Assembly: GCA_022649165.1 (NCBI GenBank)
Contig: JALCNR010000010.1
Coordinates: 40,259-104,258 of the forward strand
Direction of reading: 5' to 3'
Source: Actinomyces sp.
Lineage (GTDB): Bacteria > Actinomycetota > Actinomycetes > Actinomycetales > Actinomycetaceae
DNA: 64,000 bases
Shown: positions 33,894-49,360 of the stretch, in pieces
Position numbering within the stretch: the stretch's first letter is position 1
Layout: every line of letters starts with the position of its first letter
Notes under the pieces: model-generated
The model's database searches: none
The model's input: only the letters and a program-made list of their open reading frames with translations
What the model was told of the DNA's origin: nothing
Program-made: the position numbers and the translations under genes

Positions 33894-34364
33894 TCAGCGG
33901 TCGACGGGCTCCGAGGTGAAAGTGTGCGTGTAGGTGACGCCCCGGGTGATGGTGTGCCCGACCGTGCAGCTACGGTCGATCGCGGCCTCGGCGCGGCGCA
34001 GGAGCGCGTCGTGTTCCTCCGCGCTCAGGCCGGTGAGGTCCTGGACGAGCTCCACCTGGAAGGAGTCGTAGCGGTCGGCGTCCTCGTCGTAAACGCCCGA
34101 GACGCCGATGAGCTGCTGGAAGTCCTCACCCAGGGCGCGCTGCAGACGGGCGTCGGAGGACATCGCATTGCATCCGGCCAGCGCGATCTTGAGCAGATCC
34201 CCCGGTGAGAAGCGCCCCGGCCCGTCGCCGATGAGCACCTCGGCGCCCCGCGCGTTGCGCGCGACGTACCGGCGGGTCCCCTGGCGCTCGAGGTACAGGG
34301 GAGCGGCCGGCCCGCCCTCGGCTGCCGGGGCGGGATCAGAAGTGGTGCGGGTGGTGTCGTCCAT
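33894..34364 (-). CDS. OsmC family peroxidase-like protein
   Basis: 156-aa OsmC/Ohr superfamily protein that uses two reactive cysteines to reduce organic hydroperoxides. Cys are at 65 (ALAGCNAMS) and 133 (SCTVGHTI), with an Arg/Glu network as in the family; it resembles OsmC more than Ohr (CTVGHT ending). The disordered Pro/Ala-rich N terminus of about 20 residues is atypical. A GACAAT hexamer is six bases before the ATG. It converges on the decayed oxidoreductase gene. Confidence 0.88.
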   Translation of the reverse strand: MDDTTRTTSDPAPAAEGGPAAPLYLERQGTRRYVARNARGAEVLIGDGPGRFSPGDLLKIALAGCNAMSSDARLQRALGEDFQQLIGVSGVYDEDADRYDSFQVELVQDLTGLSAEEHDALLRRAEAAIDRSCTVGHTITRGVTYTHTFTSEPVDR

Positions 34365-34485
34365 GGGGACATTGTCCCTCAGCCGGCGCGCCGGTCGCCC
34401 GCTGAGTCCGTGAAGCGCCCCTCCCCGTGTCGCTCACGTGCGGAGGACGGCGCCGCCCTCCGCACGAGGGAGGAACGCGGGGAGG

Positions 34486-34989
34486 TCAGGCGGCCGGATG
34501 CGCGTCGAGCCAGTCGCGTGCCGCCTCGGGCTCGGTCTCCAGCGCGCCCCGGATGGCGCCCGCCGCCTTCTGCTCGATGGCGCCGCCGACCAGCGGCACC
34601 GAGACATGGATGTCGAGTTCCACGGTCGCCTCCGTCGACTCCCCCCGGTCGGCGAGCGTGAGCCGCGCCGAGGCCGACACCGGCGCCCCGTTCACCGTGA
34701 CGTCGACAGTCCCGCGGCGCTCGCCGCCGGCCTCGGGCGCGAGGATCAGGGCGATCCGGGCGGACAGCCCGGAACGGACGAAGCGGCGGGCCGCAGGTGG
34801 GAGGAGCGAGGGGTCGCCGGCCGCGGCCGCGACGACGGTCGTGGTCCCGTCCTCTGCCACGTCGGCCTCGACGCTCGGGTCGAGGATGCCCCGACGGTCC
34901 AGACGGCGGAGCAGGTGGTCGGGATCGGCGTACATCTGCGAGATCCGGCTCAGCGGCGCGGGGTAGACGAACGACTGGGTGATGTGCAT
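34486..34989 (-). CDS. DUF2505 (START-like) protein
   Basis: 167-aa protein of the actinobacterial DUF2505 family, a small helix-grip/START-like fold of unknown function. It begins MHITQSFVYPAPLSRISQMY and ends with the helix GGAIEQKAAGAIRGALETE that closes such folds. The ATG at 34989 has AGGAGGACC just upstream on the minus strand, so this gene uses a normal leader, unlike many neighbours. It is divergent from pdtaS. Confidence 0.85.
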   Translation of the reverse strand: MHITQSFVYPAPLSRISQMYADPDHLLRRLDRRGILDPSVEADVAEDGTTTVVAAAAGDPSLLPPAARRFVRSGLSARIALILAPEAGGERRGTVDVTVNGAPVSASARLTLADRGESTEATVELDIHVSVPLVGGAIEQKAAGAIRGALETEPEAARDWLDAHPAA

Positions 34990-35055
34990 GGGGACGGTCC
35001 TCCTCATCGGCTGCGGCGACGGGGATGCGGCCTGATCGCGCCCACTCCCCGGCAC

Positions 35056-35061
35056 TACAGT
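35056..35061 (+). promoter_or_regulatory. -10 element for pdtaS
   Basis: TACAGT, six bases (GGTGCC) before the ATG at 35068. Confidence 0.5.
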
Positions 35062-35067
35062 GGTGCC

Positions 35068-36522
35068 ATGCGAAGCCTGATGCAACTCGCCGAGGAGGCG
35101 TCCTCGACCCCGCTGTCCGATGCGGACATCGACTGGCTTCACCTGCTGCTGGCGGACTGGCAGGTCCTCGCCGACCTCGCGGCGGCCGACTTGGTGCTGT
35201 GGCTGCCCACCGACGACAACCGGTTCATCGCCGTGGCGCACTGCCGTCCCGCCACCTCCTCGACGGTGCACCTCGACGACATCATCGGGCTGTACCTGCC
35301 GGCGGCCCGGGAGGGGGAGCTGCGGCGCGCGATGTCCACCGGCCAGGTGGTGCGCCCGGCGGTCGCCCGGTGGGCCGGCACCTACTCGATGATGGAGACC
35401 TGCGTCCCGGTCTTCCATGACGGGCGCGTCATCGCGGTCATGACGCGCGAGTCGAACCTGTCGTCCCCGCGCCCCTCGATCGGGTTCGAGGGATGGACCG
35501 TTGCCGCCGCCGACATCCTGTGCCAGATGATGACGCGGGGGGAATACCCCTACGACTCGACGCCCACGGTGACGACCCACGGCGTGCCCCGGGTGCTCGA
35601 CGGCGTCATCCTCCTCGACGAGGAGGGGCGGGTCAAGCAGGCCACGCCCAACGCGGTGTCCTGCCTGCGGCGCCTGGGGATCCGCCATTCGATGGTCGGG
35701 CGGATCCTCGCCGAGGACATCACGGCCGTCGTCTCCGACGAGACCATGGTGGAGGAGACGCTCGCCGTCGTCGTCATGGGCCGGGCCTCCTGGCGCGTGG
35801 AGATCGCGGCCCACGCCTCGACGATCACGATGCGCGCGCTGCCGCTGATCCAGGGGCGGATGCGTCTGGGCGCGATCATTCTCACCCGGGACGTCTCCGA
35901 GGTGCGTCGCCGCGAGCAGGAGCTCATGACGAAGGACGCGACCATCCGCGAGATCCACCACCGCGTGAAGAACAACCTCCAGACGGTCTCTGCCCTGCTG
36001 CGCCTCCAGGCTCGCCGCTCGGACTCCGAGGAGGTTCGGAGCGCGCTCAAAGAGGCCGAACGCCGCGTCCAGGCGATCGCGACAGTCCACGAGGCGCTCT
36101 CGCAGAACGTGGACGAGGAGGTCGACTTCGACGAGGTCGCCCGCTCCGTCCTGAGGATGTCGGGGGCGGTGGCCACGACCGACCACTCGGTGGATGTCCA
36201 CACGGCCGGCAAATTCGGAGTCCTCGCGGCCGACCAGGCTCAGGCGCTGGCCACGGTCCTCAACGAGCTGGTGGCGAATGCCGTCGAGCACGGCCTGGCG
36301 GACCGAGACGGGCTGGTCGACATCGAGGCGCGGCGCTCGGCCCATCTCCTGGAGGTGCAGGTCCGTGACAACGGCGTTGGATTCGAGGACGGGACGCCGA
36401 TGACCGGCCTGGGGACGCAGATCGTGCGCCAGATGGTGACCGGCGAGCTTCACGGCTCCATCGAATGGCTCCACGGGGAGGCCGGAGGAACGGTCGTCGT
36501 GGTGCGCATGCCGGTGGAGTGA
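35068..36522 (+). CDS. pdtaS: Sensor histidine kinase, PdtaS-like
   Basis: 484-aa soluble kinase. An N-terminal GAF domain (about 25-150), a PAS-like domain (about 170-280), then a HisKA_2 box with the phospho-acceptor His in TIREIHHRVKNNLQTVSALL (about 296) and an HWE/HATPase domain with ELVANAVEHGL and DNGVGFEDG, ending GGTVVVVRM. No membrane segment. In mycobacteria PdtaS phosphorylates the RNA-binding antiterminator PdtaR and lies next to whiB1, as here (convergent). The response regulator is not in the window. Confidence 0.9.
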   Translation: MRSLMQLAEEASSTPLSDADIDWLHLLLADWQVLADLAAADLVLWLPTDDNRFIAVAHCRPATSSTVHLDDIIGLYLPAAREGELRRAMSTGQVVRPAVARWAGTYSMMETCVPVFHDGRVIAVMTRESNLSSPRPSIGFEGWTVAAADILCQMMTRGEYPYDSTPTVTTHGVPRVLDGVILLDEEGRVKQATPNAVSCLRRLGIRHSMVGRILAEDITAVVSDETMVEETLAVVVMGRASWRVEIAAHASTITMRALPLIQGRMRLGAIILTRDVSEVRRREQELMTKDATIREIHHRVKNNLQTVSALLRLQARRSDSEEVRSALKEAERRVQAIATVHEALSQNVDEEVDFDEVARSVLRMSGAVATTDHSVDVHTAGKFGVLAADQAQALATVLNELVANAVEHGLADRDGLVDIEARRSAHLLEVQVRDNGVGFEDGTPMTGLGTQIVRQMVTGELHGSIEWLHGEAGGTVVVVRMPVE

Positions 36523-36621
36523 GGCCTGGCGCTGCGCGAGGCCTTCACGGCCGGCGCGGTACAGGGGTTATGTCCAGCCGACCAGCCGACTGGCCAGGCG
36601 CCGACCGGGCGGATCGGCCGC

Positions 36622-36870
36622 TCAGGAGGCGCGGCGGGCGCGGGCGGCGCGGCGCTTGAACGAACGACGCTCCTCCTCGCTCATGCCGCCCCAGACCCCG
36701 GAGTCCTGGTTGTTCTCGATCGCCCACTGCAGGCACACCGTCTGGACGGAGCAGGTGCGGCACACGGCCTTGGCCTCAGCGGCCTGGGCGATTGCGGGGC
36801 CCGTGTTCCCGATGGGGAAGAAGAGCTCCGGATCCACACTCAGACAGGCCGCCTCACTCCGCCAATCCAT
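36622..36870 (-). CDS. whiB1: WhiB1-like iron-sulfur transcription factor
   Basis: 82-aa Wbl protein. The four cluster-binding Cys are at C9, C37, C40 and C46, the same positions as M. tuberculosis WhiB1, followed by the sigma-contact motif GVWGGMSEEERRSF and a basic tail (KRRAARARRAS) that binds DNA. It carries an O2-stable, NO-sensitive 4Fe-4S cluster and binds region 4 of the main sigma factor. The start at 36870 (MDWRSEAAC) is the family one; GGAGTCAGGG lies just upstream. The leader has a perfect hairpin and a CRP-like site upstream (separate entries). Confidence 0.93.
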   Translation of the reverse strand: MDWRSEAACLSVDPELFFPIGNTGPAIAQAAEAKAVCRTCSVQTVCLQWAIENNQDSGVWGGMSEEERRSFKRRAARARRAS

Positions 36871-36891
36871 ACCCTGACTCCATTTCGATGC

Positions 36892-36912
36892 CGTCGGCCC
36901 GTGGGGCCGACG
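36892..36912 (-). promoter_or_regulatory. Perfect hairpin in the whiB1 5' leader
   Basis: CGTCGGCCC pairs with GGGCCGACG around a three-base loop, 21 bases upstream of the whiB1 ATG and immediately before its ribosome site. Could modulate translation or mRNA decay. Confidence 0.5.
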
Positions 36913-36942
36913 TTCACGGGACGCCTCACAAGAACAGGCACA

Positions 36943-36971
36943 AGTGTTGCCCATCGTCACGGGCCGGGCAA
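36943..36971 (-). promoter_or_regulatory. Candidate whiB1 promoter
   Basis: Minus-strand TTGCCC (36966-36971) and AACACT (36943-36948) with 17 bases between them. Predicted start near 36936, giving a leader of about 66 bases. The -10 is a weak match. Confidence 0.4.
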
Positions 36972-37003
36972 GAGCGGCGGCGCACAACGGCGCGCCCATG
37001 AGA

Positions 37004-37019
37004 TGTGCAAAGAATCACA
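37004..37019. promoter_or_regulatory. CRP/FNR-type binding site upstream of whiB1
   Basis: TGTGCAAAGAATCACA matches TGTGA-N6-TCACA with one mismatch. Its centre is about 75 bases upstream of the predicted whiB1 start site. Mycobacterial whiB1 is controlled by the CRP homologue Rv3676, which makes this site credible. Confidence 0.6.
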
Positions 37020-37043
37020 ATGGGGGGATTTGTTGGGCGTATG

Positions 37044-42977
<5,934 letters not shown>

Positions 42978-43066
42978 GCGTCGCCGCGCCCTCCCCGGTC
43001 CCGCCTGACCAGCGGTGTCCCTGCCGGCGGCGCCCTCGTCGATCCCATCCGAGGGCGCGCCACCCG

Positions 43067-43072
43067 TAGGCT
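43067..43072 (+). promoter_or_regulatory. -10 element for the cardiolipin synthase gene
   Basis: TAGGCT, six bases (GGGACC) before the ATG at 43079. Confidence 0.5.
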
Positions 43073-43078
43073 GGGACC

Positions 43079-44347
43079 ATGTCGAGACGATCCTCCTGGC
43101 GTGTCACCCATGTGCGGGCCAGCCGCATCCTGCGCGCGACGGCCGTCGGCCTGGGGGTGGCCCAGATCGGGGCCGTCGTCGCTGTCTACGCCGTGGACCG
43201 CCTGCGTGTCGCCCGCATCCCCGGCGGCACCCACGGCTTCCCCGCCCTGCCCCCCGCCGACACGGCGATCGACGGCAACGTGGTGCGCTCCTACACCGAG
43301 GGCCACAGCCTCTACGCCGACATGCTCGAGGCGATCGCCGGGGCCCGCGAGTACATCTACTTCGAGACCTACATCTGGCGCTCGGACCGGATGGGGCAGC
43401 GCTTCAAAGACGCGCTGTACGCGGCGGCCGGCCGAGGCGTGCGCGTCTACGCGATCTACGACGGCTTCGGCGTGCTCAACCAGGATCCCCGGTTCAAGTG
43501 GTTCCCCCACCATCCGAACATGCACGTCGTGCGTTTCCCGGAGATCCGGTCGGGGCTGCTCACGGCGAACCTGCGCAAGACCGGCAGGGACCACCGCAAG
43601 ATCCTCGTCGTCGACGGGGAGGTCGGTTTCGTGGGCGGGTACAATATCGGGGACCGTTTCGCCGACGAGTGGCGCGACACCCATGTGCGGGTGAACGGCC
43701 CCGCCGTGTGGGAGCTGGAGAACGGATTCGCCGACTTCTGGAACCACTTCCGGCACCGTCGGCAGCCCGCCCTGCCCGACCAGGGGGCGCGGAAATGGAC
43801 GGCGGAGGTGACGGCCGCCTTCAACCTCCCCTCCCGTCTGCTGTTCCCCGTGCGGGGCCTGTACCTGGACGCGATGGACCGGGCGACCAGCCGCATCCTC
43901 ATCACCTCCGCGTACTTCATCCCCGACCGCGAGATCCTCGACGGACTGCTGGCCGCCGCCCGGCGCGGGGTGCGCGTGCGCGTCCTCATCCCGGAGTTCT
44001 CCAACCACATCCTGGCGGACTGGGTCGCGCGACCCTACTACGGCTCCCTGCTGCGCGAGGGCATCGAGATCTGGCTCTACCGGCACGCGATGGTCCACTC
44101 GAAGACGATGACCGTGGACGGGGTGTGGTCGACGGTGGGCACCGCGAACATCGACCGCCTCTCCCTGCAGGGCAACTTCGAGGTGAACATGCAGTTCTTC
44201 TCCGAGGATTTCGCCGCCCGCATGGAGCAGATCTTCGACAACGATCTCACGACCTCACGACGGCTCACCCTGGAGGAATGGGAGCACCGCGGTGCGCTCA
44301 CCAGGGTCACCGAGCAGCTGCTGCGCCCCTTCCAGATGATCGTGTGA
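43079..44347 (+). CDS. cls: Phospholipase D family protein, probable cardiolipin synthase
   Basis: 422-aa membrane-anchored enzyme. One N-terminal helix (ATAVGLGVAQIGAVVAVYAV) is followed by two PLD domains with complete HxKxxxxD motifs: HRKILVVDGEVGFVGGYN in the first half and HSKTMTVDGVWSTVGTANID in the second. Such proteins condense two phosphatidylglycerols into cardiolipin; a PLD-type transferase acting on other phospholipids is possible. It ends close upstream of gatC but has its own -10. Confidence 0.88.
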   Translation: MSRRSSWRVTHVRASRILRATAVGLGVAQIGAVVAVYAVDRLRVARIPGGTHGFPALPPADTAIDGNVVRSYTEGHSLYADMLEAIAGAREYIYFETYIWRSDRMGQRFKDALYAAAGRGVRVYAIYDGFGVLNQDPRFKWFPHHPNMHVVRFPEIRSGLLTANLRKTGRDHRKILVVDGEVGFVGGYNIGDRFADEWRDTHVRVNGPAVWELENGFADFWNHFRHRRQPALPDQGARKWTAEVTAAFNLPSRLLFPVRGLYLDAMDRATSRILITSAYFIPDREILDGLLAAARRGVRVRVLIPEFSNHILADWVARPYYGSLLREGIEIWLYRHAMVHSKTMTVDGVWSTVGTANIDRLSLQGNFEVNMQFFSEDFAARMEQIFDNDLTTSRRLTLEEWEHRGALTRVTEQLLRPFQMIV

Positions 44348-44391
44348 CACGGGCGGGGAGGACGCCCCCCGGAGGGCCCTCCCGGCGCGGG

Positions 44392-44397
44392 TAGACT
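44392..44397 (+). promoter_or_regulatory. -10 element for the gatCAB operon
   Basis: TAGACT, seven bases (GCGGAGC) before the gatC ATG at 44405. Leaderless-type spacing. Confidence 0.45.
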
Positions 44398-44404
44398 GCG
44401 GAGC

Positions 44405-44701
44405 ATGTCACGGATCAGCACTGACGAGGTCGCCCGCGTCGCGGGTCTGGCCCGCATCGCCCTGACGCCGGAGGAGATTCAGCGGATCGCCGGCGAGCTG
44501 GACCTCATCGCCACCTCGGTGGCGAAGGTGTCCGAGGTCGCCACCCCGGACGTCCCTGCCACCTCTCATCCGATTCCCCTGACCAACGTCTGGCGCGAGG
44601 ACGTCGTCGGCGACACCTTGAACCGCGACGAGGTTCTCTCCCAGGCGCCGGCGGAGGCCTCGGGCATGTTCCTCGTGCCCCAGATCCTGGAGGAGGACTG
44701 A
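44405..44701 (+). CDS. gatC: Asp/Glu-tRNA amidotransferase subunit C
   Basis: 98-aa GatC, the scaffold that wraps GatA and GatB in the amidotransferase making Gln-tRNA(Gln) and Asn-tRNA(Asn) from misacylated precursors. It has the usual [19 protein letters not shown] start and the middle segment ending [18 protein letters not shown]. The stop TGA overlaps the gatA ATG. First gene of the operon. Confidence 0.93.
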   Translation: MSRISTDEVARVAGLARIALTPEEIQRIAGELDLIATSVAKVSEVATPDVPATSHPIPLTNVWREDVVGDTLNRDEVLSQAPAEASGMFLVPQILEED

Positions 44702-46209
44702 TGAACGAGTTGCTGCTCAGATCGGCACTCGAACTGGCGGACCTGCTGGCAGCCGGGCGGATCACCTCGGTCGAGCTGACCACCGCCTGCCTGGACCGCA
44801 TCGACGCGCTCAACGGGCGGGTCAACGCCTTCCTGTACGTCGACCGCGAGGGCGCCCTCGCCGTCGCCGCCGACGTCGATGCGCGCCGCGCCGCGGGGGA
44901 GGAACTGCACCGGCTCGCCGGAGTGCCCATCGCCCTCAAGGACAACATGGTGACCCGGGGCATCCCGACGACCTGCGCCTCGAAGATCCTGGGGGACTGG
45001 CGCCCCCCCTATGATGCGACGGTCGTCGAGACGCTGAAGGCGGCCCGGCTGCCGATCGTCGGCAAGACGAACATGGACGAGTTCGCGATGGGGTCCTCGA
45101 CCGAGCACTCCGCCTTCGGCCCGACGGGCAACCCGTGGGACCTCACGCGCATCCCGGGCGGCTCCGGCGGAGGCTCGGCGGCCGCTGTCTCCGCGTTCAT
45201 GGTGCCGCTGGCCCTGGGCTCCGACACCGGCGGCTCGATCCGCCAGCCGGGCGCCGTCACCGGCACCGTCGGCGTCAAGCCGACCTACGGCGCGGTCTCG
45301 CGCTACGGGCTGGTCGCGATGGCCTCCTCGCTGGACCAGATCGGCCCGGTGGCCCGCACGGTGGCGGACGCCGCGGCACTCCAGGAGCTCATCGGCGGCT
45401 GGGATCCGCGTGACTCGACATCGCTGCGCGAACCCGTGCCGCCCCTGCTGGATGCCACCCGGGCCGTCCACGAGGCCGGGACCGCGGAGGGCCTGCGCGT
45501 GGGGGTCGTCAGGGAGCTCTCCGGCGAGGGCTACCAGCCCGAGGTCCTCGCGGCCTTCCGCGCCACCGTCGAGCGGCTGCGCGACGCGGGAGCAGAGATC
45601 GTCGAGGTCTCCTGCCCGAGCTTCGACTACGCGCTCGCGGCTTACTACCTCATCATGCCGGCCGAGGCGTCTTCGAACCTGGCCCGTTTCGACGGCATGC
45701 GCTACGGCATCCGGGTGGAGCCCTCCGAGGGGACGGTCACCGCCGAGCGCGTCATGGCCGCCACCCGCGAGGCCGGCTTCGGGGACGAGGTCAAACGGCG
45801 CATCATCCTGGGCACCCACGTCCTGTCCGCCGGCTACTACGACGCCTACTACGGATCGGCGCAGAAGGTCCGCACGCTCATCCAGCGGGACTTCGACCGG
45901 GTGTTCGCCGACGTGGACGTCCTGGTCAGTCCGACGGCCCCGACCACGGCCTTCAAATTCGGGGACAAGATCTCCGACCCGATGGCGATGTACCTCAACG
46001 ACATCGCCACCATCCCCGCGAACCTGGCCGGCGTCCCGGCGATGTCGGTGCCCAACGCGGTGGCAGGCGACGGACTGCCCGTCGGCTTTCAGGTGATCGC
46101 GCCGGCGCGCCGGGACCAGAAGATGTACGAGGTCGCCCAGCTGGTCGCGGACCTCAGCGACGACGTCGCGGCTGCCTCGCCCGCGGCCCGGTGGGAGGAG
46201 AGCAAGTGA
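44701..46209 (+). CDS. gatA: Asp/Glu-tRNA amidotransferase subunit A (amidase)
   Basis: 502-aa amidase-signature enzyme releasing ammonia from glutamine. The Ser-cisSer-Lys triad is visible: Lys80 in GVPIALKDN, the Ser-rich [12 protein letters not shown] loop (about 152-163) and the nucleophile in [11 protein letters not shown]. The C-terminal part keeps the conserved [21 protein letters not shown] tract. It is overlapped by one base at each end by gatC and gatB, a tight stoichiometric operon. Confidence 0.95.
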   Translation: MNELLLRSALELADLLAAGRITSVELTTACLDRIDALNGRVNAFLYVDREGALAVAADVDARRAAGEELHRLAGVPIALKDNMVTRGIPTTCASKILGDWRPPYDATVVETLKAARLPIVGKTNMDEFAMGSSTEHSAFGPTGNPWDLTRIPGGSGGGSAAAVSAFMVPLALGSDTGGSIRQPGAVTGTVGVKPTYGAVSRYGLVAMASSLDQIGPVARTVADAAALQELIGGWDPRDSTSLREPVPPLLDATRAVHEAGTAEGLRVGVVRELSGEGYQPEVLAAFRATVERLRDAGAEIVEVSCPSFDYALAAYYLIMPAEASSNLARFDGMRYGIRVEPSEGTVTAERVMAATREAGFGDEVKRRIILGTHVLSAGYYDAYYGSAQKVRTLIQRDFDRVFADVDVLVSPTAPTTAFKFGDKISDPMAMYLNDIATIPANLAGVPAMSVPNAVAGDGLPVGFQVIAPARRDQKMYEVAQLVADLSDDVAAASPAARWEESK

Positions 46210-47705
46210 TGGACGATCTGATGGAGTACTCCGAGGCGACCTCCCGTTTCGACCCGGTGCTGGGCATCGAGGTCCATGTCGAGCTGGGGACGGCGACGAA
46301 GATGTTCGACGCTGCGCCCAACGCCTTCGGCGGGGACCCCAACACCTACGTCACGCCCGTGTCGCTGGGACTGCCTGGATGCCTGCCGGTGGTCAACCAC
46401 AAAGCGGTCGAGTACGCGATCAAGATCGGCCTGGCGCTCAACTGCGAGATCGCGTCCTACTGCCGTTTCGCGCGCAAGAACTACTTCTACCCGGATCTCA
46501 CCAAGGCGTTCCAGACCAGCCAGTACGACGAGCCCATCGCCCACGATGGATGGATCGACGTGGAGCTGGAGGACGGCTCGCTGTTCCGCGTGGAGATCGA
46601 GCGCGCCCACATGGAGGAGGACGCCGGCAAGAACACCCACATCGGCGGCGCCGAGGGCCGGATCCAGGGCGCCGACCACTCGCTGGTGGACTACAACCGC
46701 GCGGGAGTGCCCCTCGTCGAGATCGTCACGCGCCCCATCGTGGGCGCAGGCGCCCGGACGCCGGAGGTCGCGCGTGCCTACGTGCAGACCCTGCGCGACA
46801 CCTTCAGGGCGCTGGGCGTGTCCGAGGCGCGCATGGAGCGCGGCAATGTGCGCGCCGACATCAACGTCTCGCTGCGCCCCACTCCCCAGGACCCGCTGGG
46901 CGTGCGTTCGGAGACGAAGAACGTGAACTCCTTCCGCGGCATCGAGCGCACGGTGCGTTTCGAGATCCAGCGGCAGGCGGCGATCCTCTCCCGTGGCGGC
47001 GCCGTCATCCAAGAGACCCGGCACTTCCACGAGGAGGACGGGTCGACCTCCTCGGGCCGGGAGAAGTCCGACGCGGAGGACTACCGCTATTTCCCCGAAC
47101 CCGACCTGGTTCCCGTCGCCCCGCCGCGCGAATGGGTGGAGGAGCTGCGTCGCGGCCTGCCGGAGCTCCCGGTGGCCAAGCGGCGCCGCCTGAGGGCCGA
47201 GTGGGGCTTCTCCGACGCCGAGATGCGTGACGCCGTCAACGCGGGGGCCGTGGACCTCATCGATGCCACGGTCGCCGCCGGCGCCTCGCCCGCCAGCGCC
47301 CGCAAGTGGTGGATGGGAGAGCTCGCGCGCCAGGCCAAGGATGCGGACGCGGCCCTGGAGGATCTGGCGATCACACCGGCCCAGGTCGCGCAGCTGCAGG
47401 GCCTGGTCGATTCGGGCCGGCTCACCGACAAGCTGGCGCGCCAGGTCCTCGACGGCGTGCTCTCCGGTGAGGGCGATCCGGAGCAGGTCGTGGCATCCCG
47501 GGGCCTGGAGGTCGTCTCCGACGACGGGGCGCTGCGCTCCGCCGTCCAGGACGCCATCGAGGCGAACCCTGCGATCGTCGCGAAGATCCGCGGCGGCAAG
47601 GTGCAGGCCGCCGGCGCCCTGGTCGGAGCCGTCATGAAGGCGACCCGCGGCCAGGCCGACGCTGCCCGCGTCCGCGAACTCGTCGCGGAGATGGTGGCCG
47701 GCTGA
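46209..47705 (+). CDS. gatB: Asp/Glu-tRNA amidotransferase subunit B
   Basis: 498-aa kinase subunit that activates the tRNA-bound Asp or Glu with ATP and binds the t[13 protein letters not shown] opens the catalytic cradle; [19 protein letters not shown] and [15 protein letters not shown] are family landmarks; the YqeY-like tail domain runs from about residue 350. The ATG at 46209 shares an A with the gatA stop. It is followed by a perfect 10-bp hairpin. Confidence 0.95.
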   Translation: MDDLMEYSEATSRFDPVLGIEVHVELGTATKMFDAAPNAFGGDPNTYVTPVSLGLPGCLPVVNHKAVEYAIKIGLALNCEIASYCRFARKNYFYPDLTKAFQTSQYDEPIAHDGWIDVELEDGSLFRVEIERAHMEEDAGKNTHIGGAEGRIQGADHSLVDYNRAGVPLVEIVTRPIVGAGARTPEVARAYVQTLRDTFRALGVSEARMERGNVRADINVSLRPTPQDPLGVRSETKNVNSFRGIERTVRFEIQRQAAILSRGGAVIQETRHFHEEDGSTSSGREKSDAEDYRYFPEPDLVPVAPPREWVEELRRGLPELPVAKRRRLRAEWGFSDAEMRDAVNAGAVDLIDATVAAGASPASARKWWMGELARQAKDADAALEDLAITPAQVAQLQGLVDSGRLTDKLARQVLDGVLSGEGDPEQVVASRGLEVVSDDGALRSAVQDAIEANPAIVAKIRGGKVQAAGALVGAVMKATRGQADAARVRELVAEMVAG

Positions 47706-47725
47706 GACACGGCCCCTCCCCCTTT

Positions 47726-47756
47726 GCGGCGCCCCGCCCCGATGGTGGGGCGCCGC
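47726..47756 (+). terminator. gatCAB terminator
   Basis: GCGGCGCCCC and GGGGCGCCGC, perfect 10-bp arms with an 11-base loop, 20 bases after the gatB stop. Confidence 0.75.
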
Positions 47757-47844
47757 CTCGCGCGCGCCGGGGCGGATCGGCCGCCGCGATGTCACGATTT
47801 GGCGTCTGACGGGCAACGATTGACGGATTCCCAGCGGCGGTCCG

Positions 47845-47860
47845 AGAGCGCTCTTATGCT
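47845..47860 (+). promoter_or_regulatory. LacI-type operator abutting a -10, CUT1 operon
   Basis: AGAGCGCTCT (47845-47854) is a 10-bp palindrome with the GAGCGCTC core typical of actinobacterial LacI-family sugar repressor sites. It directly abuts TATGCT (47855-47860). No clear -35. The mRNA leader would be about 90 bases. No LacI gene is in the window. Confidence 0.55.
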
Positions 47861-47955
47861 GAACGCGGGCACACGGTCGTGCCCGCCACCGTCCGTGATG
47901 CCGGGCGGTGAAGCGCAGGGGGCTACGGGGCCCCCGCTACCGAGGGAGGTATGTG

Positions 47956-49287
47956 ATGCGCAGGGGAATCGCGGTGATCGGCACGGCGGCGCTGGCCATG
48001 ACGCTGGTGGCCTGCTCGGGGGGAGGCGGCGGCGAGAGCGCCAGCGGCGGCGCGGAGTCGGACGGAGGGACCTCGACGGGCGCGGCCGCATGGGAGGGCG
48101 ACGACAGCGAGGTCCAGGTCATGACCTGGTGGGAGTCCGGGTCGGAGAAGGAGGGCCTCCAGGCGCTGCAGAAGGTCTTCGAGGAGAAGTTCCCGGACAC
48201 GGAGTTCGTCAATGCGGCCATCGCCGGCGGCGGCGGCTCGCAGGCCAAGCAGAAGCTGGCGGCCGACCTGGCTGCCGGCAACCCACCCGACACCTTCCAG
48301 GCGCACGCCGGCGCCGAGATGACGGATTACATCGAGGCGGGGCAGGTGGAGGATCTCACGGGGCTCTATGACGAGCTGGGCCTCGACAAGGCCTTCCCGC
48401 AGGACCTGCTCGACCGCCTGACGATGGACGGGAAGATCTACTCCGTCCCCTCGAACATCCACCGGGCGAATGTCGTGTGGGCGAACCCGACGGTCCTCAA
48501 GGACTCCGGCGTCGACCCCGACGCGGTGCCGGCGGACATCGACGCGTGGATCGCGGACATGGAGAAGATCAAAGCGGCCGGGTACACCCCGATCACCGTG
48601 GGATCCGCGTGGACCCAGACGGAGCTCTTGGAGACCATCCTCATCGCCGACCTCGGCGCGGACGGCTACAACGGGCTCTTCGATGGGACCACGGACTGGG
48701 CCTCGGCGGATGTGACGGCGGCCCTGGAGCACTTCGCGACGATCATGTCCTACACGGACCCCTCGCTGTACGCGGAGGACTGGGAGCCCGCTATGCAGCC
48801 TGTCGTGGACGGCAAGGCGGCCTACAACGTCATGGGCGACTGGGTGTACCTGGGTCTGACGTCGCAGGGCAAGACGCTGGGGACGGACATCATCGAGTTC
48901 CCGGTCCCGGGCAACGACGGCGTCTACGACTTCCTCGCGGACTCCTTCACGCTCCCGGTGGGAGCGGCGCACCCGGGCGGCGCCCGCAACTGGCTTGAGA
49001 CGATCTCCTCGAAGGAGGGGCAGATCGCCTTCAACTCGGTCAAGGGCTCCATCCCGGCCCGGTCGGATCTGTCCGAGGACGAGCTCGCCGGCTTCTCCGA
49101 CTACCAGCGCGAGGCGATGGACTCCTTCGCCAATGACACGATCGTCTCCTCGATCGCGCACGGCGCCGCGGTGCCGGTCACGGTGTCCAGCGCGATCAAC
49201 GACGCGGTGATGAAGTTCGCCCAGGGCGGCACCGATGTGGCCGGCCTGCAGGAGGAGCTGGTCGCCGCCGCCTCGAGCATCGGCTGA
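47956..49287 (+). CDS. Sugar ABC transporter substrate-binding lipoprotein (CUT1)
   Basis: 443-aa extracytoplasmic binding protein. Lipoprotein signal with lipobox LVAC at the end of MRRGIAVIGTAALAMTLVAC, a Gly/Ser linker, then an MalE/UgpB-type fold (VMTWWESGSEKEGLQALQKV; AADLAAGNPPDTFQAHAG; YNVMGDWVYLGL). Likely captures an oligosaccharide or glycoside. The ATG at 47956 has GAGGGAGG seven bases upstream; an upstream in-frame start would disrupt the signal peptide. First of three genes; there is no ATPase, so a shared MsiK-type ATPase elsewhere is expected. Confidence 0.92.
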   Translation: MRRGIAVIGTAALAMTLVACSGGGGGESASGGAESDGGTSTGAAAWEGDDSEVQVMTWWESGSEKEGLQALQKVFEEKFPDTEFVNAAIAGGGGSQAKQKLAADLAAGNPPDTFQAHAGAEMTDYIEAGQVEDLTGLYDELGLDKAFPQDLLDRLTMDGKIYSVPSNIHRANVVWANPTVLKDSGVDPDAVPADIDAWIADMEKIKAAGYTPITVGSAWTQTELLETILIADLGADGYNGLFDGTTDWASADVTAALEHFATIMSYTDPSLYAEDWEPAMQPVVDGKAAYNVMGDWVYLGLTSQGKTLGTDIIEFPVPGNDGVYDFLADSFTLPVGAAHPGGARNWLETISSKEGQIAFNSVKGSIPARSDLSEDELAGFSDYQREAMDSFANDTIVSSIAHGAAVPVTVSSAINDAVMKFAQGGTDVAGLQEELVAAASSIG

Positions 49288-49360
49288 GCACCGTCGTTCC
49301 CGTCCATCGATGCGGGGGGGCGGCGCCCTGCGGGACGCCGCCCCCCCCGCGGAGGGCATC

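Noticed and set aside
34438..36522. A longer 694-codon version of the histidine kinase frame
   Set aside because: The added N-terminal 210 codons are an antisense shadow of the DUF2505 gene; the -10 at 35056 and the family start support 35068.
47820..47825. TTGACG as the -35 of the CUT1 operon
   Set aside because: 29 bases separate it from TATGCT, too far for a sigma70-type promoter.
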